From the NCBI GenBank assembly GCA_022605405.1, contig JABYQQ010000043.1, forward strand, positions 1 through 38,905: a DNA stretch of 38,905 bases, written 5' to 3'. Below the pieces are notes generated by a model, which was not told where the DNA came from, made no database searches, and saw only the letters and a program-made list of their open reading frames with translations. The translations under genes and the position numbers were made by a program. The stretch is from Earliella scabrosa. Lineage: Eukaryota > Basidiomycota > Agaricomycetes > Polyporales > Polyporaceae. Shown piece by piece: positions 21,451-31,109 of the stretch; positions within the stretch are counted from its first letter, which is position 1; each line of letters starts with the position of its first letter.

Positions 21451-23157
21451 ATGTCTCGTCCACCTTCACCGCGCTCACAACGGCCGCTACCTACACAAGA
21501 TAAGCACTCTCGATGCCAACCACCTCTACCGCTTGGGATTCCGATTGGGATGATTCAGGCGGATAGTTCACCTGAATCTCCTCGTACGTCCGAGTCGCCC
21601 CCTCGCACGCCCGAGTCGCCCCCTCGCACGCCCTCTCCTCGCATGTTCGAGTCGCCCCCTCGCACGTCCTCATCCCCTCGAGCGGCCCCTCGTCCTTTCA
21701 TTCCATCGCCTCCGAGGCCTGTTGTTTCCTCGGACGACTCCTCCTTCGAGGTAATTCCATGGGATCGTCCGATTTGCCGACCTCCTCTCAAGTGGAGCGT
21801 GTCTCCCCTCGCTCCAGCCTGTCGAGCTCCGATAGGTCAGACACGTCCCAGTCGGACGACAGCATTGCTCTCGAAGACCGCCATATGGACTACGATGTCC
21901 CCTGTGCCGCTCAGGACGACGACATCGCGCCACTACTGTCTTCGTTGGCGGAGCTTCAACTACACTCCAAACCAACCACTCCATCGCGCGGACGATTGAC
22001 GCCAGGAGGCTACACTGCTCCGGTATCGGAAGACATGGTCCCCGCTGAGGACGCCGAGTCCAATGCCGCCTTGTCCAGGCACTTCTTCAAGACGATCAAG
22101 GGCATGCTGCGCACTCAAGTACGTTTGTCCCCACTTATGCCAGATACGCAGGCTGACGTTCAAAATAGACTATTATCGACAAGCGGACGGTTGAACTAGA
22201 GAGTGAGCTCGCCCGTTTACGCGCTCAATTCGTCGAGTCCGTCAAGACATCCAGGAGTCTGCTAGTGAAAACCAGGGGTACGTCTTACGTCACTCCGTCC
22301 TCTGGAATCCCCATACTGACTCTCCAGCACAGAGACAATTGTGCAAGAACGTCGCGACAATCGCCAGAGCGCAAGAAGGCGCGTGCGACACCGTGAAAGC
22401 ACTCGAACAGCAGCTCGCCAAGGCTCAAGTGGCCATCGCGACTCTCCAAGCCCAGCATCTCGCCAACAAGGAGGCGATGGATAGCATGTCCAACGATATT
22501 GCCGCGGTTCTTTCTATCCAGGACGAGATGGGACGTCAGTTGGAGCGACTGGACGAGTGCGAACAGAAGATTAGACACGACGTCCACTCCACAAGGGAGC
22601 GTCTCGCCGAACTGGCCTCCGATGAGGCTTTCCCTCCATTGGCCAACATCTACCCGACGCGTTCCAGCTTGGCCGAGGAGCTGTCTGCCGTAGCTACTCC
22701 CCTCGGCGTCGCACACCGAGGACAGGACGCGAATGCATCTCCCCAGACCGCGGGCGTTCCTGAGCGCTCCGCGGATGTCTCCGCCGCCCATCCCTCAGGC
22801 GCCGGCAGAGGTGCAAGTCTTTCTCAAGCTGATGAAGATCAGCATCAGCGGGCAACCATGCTATCGCGCGTTGCAGCGTTCCTAGCAGCCAGGATCTCTG
22901 TAGGCGAGGACGTTCTAAGCAACAGTTATAGGGAACTCAAGCTGCGAGTCCCACGACCCATGGTTCGTCCTCAGACCAACGCGTCGAAGTCAGTGCTAAT
23001 ATTGTTCAAGGACATGAAAGCGACGACCGCCCGCACGATCAACAATATTGTCATGTACGCTGATTGGAACACCATTTCTCGGACCGTGGCTGCATTCGCT
23101 GCGGTCATATGCGTCGTGCTCGTCTGGTGGCTGCAACTGCGCACGCCGCCCAGCTAA
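21451..23157 (+). CDS. Tail-anchored coiled-coil protein ending TPPS, KASH-like candidate (transposon cargo)
   Basis: Best model: exons 21451-21583, 21793-22118, 22169-22277 and 22328-23157, all in phase, 465 residues. The N-terminus is Ser/Pro-rich and disordered (SPRSSLSSSDRSDTSQSDDS). From about residue 150 it is strongly helical (RTVELESELARLRAQFVES; VKALEQQLAKAQVAIATLQ; MGRQLERLDECEQKIRHDV). After a linker the C-terminus carries a single TM helix (RTVAAFAAVICVVLVWWL) and only seven or eight residues beyond it, ending RTPPS. That is the plan of a tail-anchored protein. KASH proteins have a cytoplasmic coiled coil, a C-terminal TM and a short perinuclear tail ending in PPPx (animals) or VPT-like residues (plants). 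The same element encodes a SUN protein, so a KASH role is a reasonable but unproven guess. An alternative start is the ATG at 21759. Confidence 0.65.
21587..21675 (+). repeat. Short tandem repeat, CCCCCTCGCACGCCCGAGTCG-type
   Basis: Four imperfect 21-24-bp copies encoding ESPPRTP-like units in one frame. In my preferred model they fall inside a 209-bp intron (21584-21792); read through, they would extend the Pro/Ser-rich N-terminus but then meet a frame conflict at about 21755. Confidence 0.5.
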
Positions 23158-23445
23158 TATCCCCTCTGGGATTCCTTGTGAGCTCCGTTGTTGTTCCGTC
23201 AGCACTTCCATCAGTACTGTCGCCATACCCCGTGATGTACGTTTATAATACTGGGTTATCAATGCCACATGATCATTTGTACTCGCGTCATATAGGCGTA
23301 GCCATACGGTGTGATCGCAATGCACTCTTGACTCCCGCCCTCTCTCGCTCCTCAGTATCTTCGCTGACTACATAATATCCCATCTTCAGCCGCAGACCCA
23401 CGTCGCTGTTGAGGCTCGCGATGCCTATCTGCGAGTGCTCCCCAT

Positions 23446-26400
23446 GTGTCAAAACGTCCACATACGAAGACGGCGATGGAGTCATCCGCCCCTGGTTCCC
23501 GTTTATCAACATCCGACTACAAACTTCATCAGCTGGCCGAGAGGAAGCGTCAAGCTCGGGCAAAAGATCAAGAGCAACGAGTCGCCTCTGAGATCCTGTT
23601 CACCACTCTACGGCCGACGACATCGAACTCAATGCCCGTTCGCAAACCGTGACGTGCTGGATTCCGTCGTCGACAAACTGCCGTCGTCAGGCGCTGCGGC
23701 GATGTCTACAATCCCGTCCCAAGTAAGTCTTCGTCCTCCCTGCGATTATCTACTACACACTTTTCATGTGGCATCCAGGATGTAGTGGAGGCGGATCATA
23801 CAGAAGCTATCGTGGACTCATTTAGCCATCTCTCGTTGAAGGTCACCATTTTACCTCCTTGCCCAACATAGACCGACTGATACCTACACTAGGATGAGGC
23901 GCGAGCTCGTATCGTCGCCATGGGGAAGCTAGAGGCGCAGATCTATCGCCGATCCCTTCACGTACCACTGTCAACTAGGCTCGTCTTCGAATCAGCTCCC
24001 TCATCCGCCTCTGAGCCTCCGGGAGCGCTGGCGTCCGTGGCCCACAACTCTGCCTTCATTGACTTCCGTTCCTGGCTCGAACAGAGGAGAAAGAGGAGCT
24101 GCGCGCGACCATCCTGCCCCTTGGCCACAATGATGCCGACAACAGGCGCACGTCGAACATGAAGCGGCTTGACGTGCAGCTCGCTCGACTGGACAGGATA
24201 CTTGCGTGGTCATGGGATCAAGCAAAGGTACTCGCTCGAGTCCCAGGTTACTACGTGCTTCCGGACGATGAGAGACCAATCCTTATAACGCCTCGTTCGT
24301 CTTCCTTTCCTCACCTGCCCTATTGCTTGTATTCTAATTGTGCATTCACAGCTCCCGCGCTCGAGACACGTACCTCGATGGAGCCCGTTTGTTAGCATGC
24401 CTTATGATGGTGACGGTCCTCCACGCCATAGCAGCTATGTCTCGTCCCATCACCGCATATGTCCTCTCCACACTCAAGGTCGTCATCCTCGGCATGATCA
24501 TCGCGCAAGGTTCTGCGCCCACTCAAACACAACGCCTGCTCATGGAGAATCTCCCTAAGGACGTCCGTACCGCGATGAAGATGCTCCATCTCGTCCCCGA
24601 TATCGTCACCTATGCATGTTGTCGCGAATGTTTTGCCATATATGAAGCCGACTTCTCAAAGCCCCGCGACCCCTTCCCTCGCTTCTGCACCCACAAGAAG
24701 ACGCCTGCCGCGAAAGCTTGTAATGAGCCTCTCGTGTTCGAGAGGATTATTGGAGCGGTCTTGCCAGGCGATACGAGACATTCCCAATGGACGCCATTTC
24801 GCACGTACCCGTGTCGGAGTCTCAAGGCGTGGCTAGCCGAATTCCTCTTGCGCATTGGCATCGAGAAGTTCATCGCCGACTCAGGTGTAGAGCCGACGCG
24901 TACCGACGCGTGGACTGACATCATGCAGACACCCGGCATACGGGGCCTCATAGGCCCTGACGGCAAGACGTCGTTCTCGGTGCAGGTCGACGGCGAGTTG
25001 CATCTAGTGTTCAGCCTGTTCGTCGACTGTTCAACCCGCGGGGCAACAAGGCTGCGGGGAAGTCGCACAGCATAGGAGCCGTGTACCTGTGTTGCCTCAA
25101 CCTGCCTCCCCATCTCCGTTATCGCCCGGAGAACATCTTCTTGTTTGCGATCATTCCTGGACCCCACGAGCCCAATGTACACCAACTGAACCAACCTCCT
25201 CCGACCCCTCGTCGACGAGTGCTGCAGCTGTGGCACTCGGAATCCTCCTCCAGCGCACCGCAGAGCGCCCGGCGGACGCCTTGTGCGCGTTGCGGTAGTG
25301 CACTCATCTGCGATCTGCCCGCCCTGCGGAAGACGGCTGGCTTCGCTTCGTACTCTGCCGCTCATTTCTGCAGCTTCTGTCAGCTGCTCGAGAAGGACAT
25401 CAACACGTCGATCGATCCACATGGCCGCCGGGTTGCTCGTGGACAGAGCATCTCAAGCACGCGAACGCGTATCGCCAAGCACGCACGGGCAAGGAGCGGA
25501 AGAATGTGTTCGACGCCCACGGAATCCGATGGTCCGAGCTCCTCCGTCTACCATACTGGGACCCTACGCGGTATGCTCTTCTCGATGCCATGCATAATCT
25601 TTTCCTGGGCGAGCTCCGCCACCACTGCATCCGTATTTGGGGCTTGAAGACCGCGGAAAAGCGCGCTACACCGCAACGAACGGCAGTGCATACCCAAGAC
25701 CAGCAGGGAGAGCAACTCAGGACTGATTCACAGAGGTCTAGTTGCTGGTCACGAGAACGTCATGGCCCGCGCGAGGCGAGACTATCTGGTAGCCGTTGCA
25801 AAGTTTAACAACGTCGAGATACCTCCGAGCAAGAGCACGAAGGCTGGAATAGCCGCAGTCCTGCTTGAATGGGTGAGTCATCGCCATATCCGTCATGGGC
25901 GAAGCATTGAAAAAGCCGTGCGAGGAAGGTGAAGAAGGTTTCCTGGAGGAATAGGCGCGTTCAAACTGCCACCTACGCAGCCATATTCCATGGTCGAATT
26001 CCGCCTGCCTGGCGATGAGCCGGAGCCAGAAGACATCAGCGGGATCTTCACCTCTTCTGTGTTGAAGGAGCTACGCGCCGACATCTCTGCAATGTTCATT
26101 CCGTCCTGGCTTGAGAGGCCTCCCCGCACAATCGGAGAGCGAGCTCACGGCAACTGAAGGCTGACCACTGGAGGACCCTATGTACCGTACCTATGGTGAT
26201 GACGCTGGTGCGCCTTTGGGGTATACCCAACCGCTTCACATGAGAAGCTCTCGCCCTGGAGAACTACATGCATCTCGTTGCGGCCGTCGACCTCGCGACT
26301 CGACGCTCTATGTCTCCCGGAGCGCGCGAACGCCTTCAATTCCCACATGGAGGCATACGTACAAGGCCTGAGAACGCTATACGATGCCCAGCTTGTCCCT

Positions 26401-27322
26401 AACCATCACCTCTCTCTTCATCTCAGGGAATGCCTGCTGCTCTTCGGACCGACTATGGGTGGTGGGCCTTCCCTTCGAACGATACAATGGGCTACTTAAG
26501 AGGCTGAACACAAATCACAAATCCGGTGAGTCCGCTTCCTGAAAACCTTGCTTAAGTATTGATGATATTACAGCTGAGATGCCCGGAACATTCATTCGGT
26601 ATTTCTATATTGGCGCAACGTTACGTTGGATGATGGATAGTGCAAAGTGGCCAACGCTAACTGCGTACCAGGACATGCTACGCGCTTTCCGCGAAGCGTT
26701 CGAGAGCCATCGCAAGGGATCAAACACGACGGACATTCTCTCGTCGATCGTGAGCGAAGACGATCAGGACTCGTCGCGTCGTCGCAAGGCGGGAGTGCAT
26801 CGCACGTTGCCCCTGACACCTACGACAGTGTTCGCGCGCTCATCAACGCGACCGCATCGACGCCGTTTGGCTCCATCCACGAAGGACGCATAGGCGACTT
26901 GCGCTACCTCCCCGATTCGGCCGAATTCGTGCGAAGCGTCGATCACGACGGTGTCACCTACGCCACGTCCACAGGGGGTCGACGTAACTCCTTCATCCTC
27001 TTCACTGTCCCATCCAGCCAAGAGGTTGTCGCTGGCCAGATCTCTGAGATATTCTACCACACACGACGCATCGATGCCGAAACAAACTGTCGAGGAACCC
27101 TTCATCCTAGTACATCGGTTCAAGACGCTGTCCGAAGAGCACATCCCATTGGATCCATATCGGAAGTTCCCAGACGTCCCTTCCTGGCCTATGCTACAAC
27201 GAACTCTCACCTGAACAGGAAGTAGTGCGTCTGGCAGACGTGACTTGTCATTTTGCAGCGCTCATGTACGTTCCGGAGAGCATTGGGCGCGAGTGTGTGT
27301 GGTGCGGTCACTGGACAGGGTG
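23446..27322 (+). pseudogene. Tnp2-type (CACTA) transposase remnant
   Basis: Pieces of one long transposase appear in order but in shifting frames. They are an N-terminal part (MSKRPHTKTAMESS; KRLDVQLARLDRILAWSWDQ), a Cys-rich part (TYACCRECFAIY; HKKTPAAKACNEPLVFE), and DGELHLVFSLFVD, then after a one-base loss KAAGKSHSIGAVYLCCLNLP, ENIFLFAIIPGPHEPNVHQL, CDLPALRKTAGF and HFCSFCQLLEKDINTSIDPHG. Next come FDAHGIRWSELLRLPYWDP with YALLDAMHNLFLGELRHH, and finally FPFERYNGLLKRLNTNHKSG, MPGTFIRYFYIGATLRWMM and a C-terminal tail ending ECVWCGHWTG. PHEPN, CDLPA-RK-AG, DAMHNLFLG and FPFER-NG are typical of the Tnp2/CACTA transposase family. I count at least four indels (near 24085, 25029, 25220 and 25425, with more between 25690 and 26470). 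The enzyme is therefore very probably dead, though still well recognisable. Confidence 0.8.
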
Positions 27323-27738
27323 AGTCCCTAGTTCTCTGTGCTTGACACGTTGCGGGTTTCCTCGGTCGTGCTTATTGAGCGTTTCAGAGCTGAACATTAC
27401 GTCGGACCATCTCTGTAGTTACTGCATGATGTCATGCCGCTGGCGGATTCGATGTGATACGCTAAAAGCCTGAGCCTCTGGGTGTCTTCACGAAGTTCTT
27501 TCGGGAGCCCTTCGACGCGGTACGTACGTCTTCCATTGTGGTCTATTGCCAGTGCTCTAGCCTCTAGGAGCCGCTAGGTGTCGTCACATTCTTTTGGGAG
27601 CCCTTCGGCGCGGCCGTTTGTCTTCCATTGTGTTCGTTCCTTACTGAGTGGCGCGCCTGCTCAATGAGGCTTTGTATTGAATGTCTATAGAAGCGCAGGC
27701 AAGTCCCTCGCTAACTCTGCACTTCGTTTCCGCTCTTG
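27323..27738. other. Spacer between transposase and companion gene, with direct repeat
   Basis: No gene seen. Contains a duplicated block of about 70 bp (27473-27543 and 27567-27636) sharing GGGAGCCCTTCG and GTCTTCCATTGTG. It is the likely promoter region of the companion gene. Confidence 0.5.
27473..27636 (+). repeat. Two direct imperfect copies of a 70-bp block
   Basis: Copy 1 at about 27473-27543 and copy 2 at about 27567-27636, offset about 95 bp, share runs such as TTGGGAGCCCTTCGGCGCGG-like and TCTTCCATTGTG. Confidence 0.55.
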
Positions 27739-30700
27739 AATATGTCATCTACAGAACCACGCCCTCCGCCTCCAGAGCAACCTCCCGCCCTCACGCGTCC
27801 TCTCCCTCCGGAGCGAAGCCGAGTGGCCACCTTGAAGGTGGTCCGTCATCGCAGACCCCAGCGGAGACGCCTGCGGAAGCCTCTCACGGACAACCGCCTC
27901 CCAGCCACTCCGCCGAGGCACGAAGACCCCGCCGGTGGAGCTCCTTCAACTACTCCTCCTGAATCGCCCGCAGTTCAGGCGCTGTCGCGCGCCACTGGTT
28001 CTCCGGAGCAAGCCGCCCGTGGTCGCAAGCGTCGTAATCGTGCGCCGATCAACTTGAGAACGAGAAGTCCAGTCGGACAGAGGCCGTGTACGCCTATCGT
28101 GTGCTCCAGTTCTCCTCCACCAGCTGAGTCGCATTTAGCACTGGGCACCCCTCTCACTATCCCAGAGACCCCAAAAACCCGGAGAAAGGTCCGCTCCGCG
28201 ACGCATGGCAGAAAGGGCTGCAGCCGCGATGCAGCCGCGGCCAGCTGAAGAAGCTGTCCTTCAGACACTCCCCCGCGTCGGCTCTTCCTAACCTGCCGCC
28301 CACACCACGCGTCATCGGATCCCAACGCGTTCCGCAACCTCCCCCCGTTCAGCAGCAGCAGCTGGCTGACCATGTGCAGCCCTTGACGACTCGCCAGGGC
28401 GAGCAAAACAACAGCAAGGGGCCCCGCAGTACCCTCCCAACCCGCGCAACCTCTCGTGCAGCCTCTTCAGCACGCGCAGCTGCCCCTGCAGGCTCCCTTG
28501 ATTCATCTCCCTCAGGCGGCCTTGCAACACGCGCAGCTGGTCCAGTACTTGCCACAGATGCAGTACGTGAACCCCGCTCAGCCCATCGGACAGCCTGTGG
28601 CACCTATCCCGCAGATGCATCAGCCGAACCTGGACAATGTGAGCTCGAGTTGACAAGTTGTCGCGTCTATTCCGGCGCTGATCATGATTAGCAGCGTGCC
28701 CCTCAGCCTGGGTACCAATATGCGTATAACATGTTGCAGTACATGCAGCCAGAGCAAGCTCAGCAAGTTCCTCAGCCTCAAGCTGGCATCTCGGCACCAG
28801 TCGCTGCTGCTGCTGCCCCTCCAGCGACGCCTGGACGCTCTCCTCATGCACCCCGCCCCGGGAAGGCTCTCCAGAAGCCTTCGTCTCATCCGAAGACTCC
28901 GCGGTCGCGTGGGCACCCGTACAGCGGCGATCGCGACAAGCGCAATGCGGTCCGCTTCAACATCGCAAAGGTATGTCCCTCCGATACTGCTTCACCATAA
29001 GTCAAACACTGATACCCGGGCCTTGCCTGACATTGCAGCGGCTACTAGCGAAGAAGCAGACGAGGAAGAGACGCACGGTTGCCGACAACAACAACGACGA
29101 CGACGACGACGATCCCATGGATGCGGACGCCCGGGCCAGCGAGGACGACGCTGACATCGAGGACAGCTCTGATGAACGGGATTATGATGACGGCGAGCTT
29201 GACGACGACGACGACGACCTCAATCCAGACATCAGCGCCGAATTAGAAGACTTCATGGAGAATTATGTATGTATTCATCTAGCATTGCTATGACGCTATC
29301 ATTCAGCTAAAGGTCCTTCGCCAGCTCGGAAGTGGAACCGGGGACGAGGAGGGCGTTGGCAACGAGGAGGGGACCGGTGCCGGGGACGAGGACGAGGACG
29401 AGGAGGGCGTTAGGGCGACGGAGGACGACCCCGAGCGGCCTCCGCAGCCCGTCAATCTACGCACGATGTTCGAGCTGCCTAGTACCCAGCAGAAAAGGCC
29501 GGCGAACAAGAATGCTCGACGCGGTTTCGGGCAAGAACAACTCACATTCCATATCCTGGATCAAGTGAATGTGATGATGACGGAGAATCGTGCGTTTAAG
29601 TGAGTACCAGTCGTCATCGTCAATTCATCCGGAGCCTCCTGACCTGACTTGCATCAACAGTAAATTCGTGATTAAGCGTCTAGAGAAGCTCGAGAAGCGG
29701 TTGGCTGGCATGGAACAGGGAGCGGCCACTTCGACGACGGTGCCCCCCGTCCAGACCAAGAGACTTCGTGCCCCGAAGGCATCCCGCTCCAAGGCGTCCC
29801 GCATTGAGCTGCCTCCTTCCGAGGATGGCAAGCCGCGAACGCGCGCCGAGATCGAAGAGATGGCCGCCATCGAACTCTTGTACCTGAACCGCGCTGCAGT
29901 ACGCCTATCCTCGAGTGCTCAGATTATATGCCCACTGATGTACTTTCAGCGAGTCGTTCGTATCCATCTCAAGAAGCTCCTCGGTGCAAGGTCGTACCAG
30001 GAGATAGCTGCGAAATGTCCGCCGCTCACGGAGGACGAGATCAGCGCGTACAACAGGAGTCCCATCGATCAGGAGTACTTCTCGCCCAGCAAATTCCGTG
30101 TCGACTGCTCCCAGCCTTGGGCCACATTCCCTTACAATGTGGATGCTCGCGACTACTTCTTACGCCACCTGATCCACTGTCTCGAGGGCGGTGAATACAA
30201 ACGGGAAGACCTGCAATTCCCTGAGCGGTACTGGACGGTTTACCCACCTCGGCGCCGCATTGGACTCGCACATGGAACATGTTCGCGCTCGAGTGCGACA
30301 GATCCAGAACCCGTCTCCCGACTTTGATAGCGACGAGGATGCAAAGAAGAAGCGTGCGCGTGCGCGAAGGACCACAGTGCGTATCCATACCGATATTCTA
30401 CATCTATCACGATCTCACTATGTCCCTAGCTATACGAAGGCCGGGTAGCGGTCATCATTGACCACGGTTTCGACGAGCACGTCGACCTCATCAGCCGACT
30501 CAGCGCCGGGAACCTCAGCGAGGACGAGACTGACGCGGAGGGCTCCAAGCAGCGGTCTCGCGAGAACAAGTTCATCATTCATCGGGTCCTCTGGATGAGC
30601 GACGAACTGAGAAACCTCCTCCGCCGGCTCGACGAGATCCACATCGACGACTTCGAGAATCTGGTCTTGAAGAAACGTACGGGCGGTAGTGCTCCGCGCA

Positions 30701-30897
30701 AGCGGGACGAGGCGTATCCTATCAGGGCAGAGTTGGGGAACCCTGCCAAAGGTCTCTGGCGCAACTGCTACAACCCGCAATGGCTGGCGACGCTGAAGCC
30801 TCATGAATATCGCGCTCTCCGGATTATCGAAGAGGACTACGACTTCAGCCTCCCGGAAGAACAGCCGGAGTTCGTGGAGGGCAGCAGCCAAGGCTGA
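27739..30897 (+). CDS. Transposon companion protein: disordered N-terminus, acidic middle, conserved-looking C-terminus
   Basis: Begins MSSTEPRPPPPEQPPALTRP, Pro/Arg-rich, then Gln/Pro-rich (YMQPEQAQQVPQPQAG), basic (YSGDRDKRNAVRFNIAK) and highly acidic exons (NNNDDDDDDPMDADA; ERDYDDGELDDDDDDLN; GDEDEDEEGV). After KFVIKRLEKLEKRLAGMEQ, a coiled-coil start, comes a folded-looking part: IHLKKLLGARSYQEIAAKCP, EYFSPSKFRVDCSQPWATFP, VDARDYFLRHLIHCLEGGEY, LDSHMEHVRARVRQIQNPSP, GRVAVIIDHGFDEHVDLISR, WMSDELRNLLRRLDEIHID and the end PEEQPEFVEGSSQG. Clear introns lie at about 28970-29038, 29265-29306, 29599-29660 and 30380-30429. One frame conflict near 30240 and several in 27840-28450 suggest some decay or missed exons. 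It lies next to the transposase, facing the right terminus, as second genes of CACTA elements do (TnpA-like, subterminal-repeat binding), but that role is inferred from position only. Confidence 0.5.
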
Positions 30898-31109
30898 GAT
30901 CGCGCGTATGCACCCGTCGCCGCTGGTAGCTTTTTCCCCTCTACTCGGGAGGGTTTTTGACGCACCCAGCGGTCGTGGCAGCAGAGATTGTTACTTCGCC
31001 GGTACGAGAACATATTGTTGTATTCTGTACTATTCTCTATTCTACAGTGTTCGATGAGACAGAGACAGAGGAGCCGTGTCAGCGGAACCCACAGGGACGT
31101 CGGACATCG

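Noticed and set aside
23446..27322. Plavaka or KDZ-type transposase instead of Tnp2
   Set aside because: The motif order PHEPN, CDLPA-RK-AG, DAMHNLFLG, FPFER-NG and the CAC termini with 3-bp duplications fit Tnp2/CACTA better; a formal profile search would decide.
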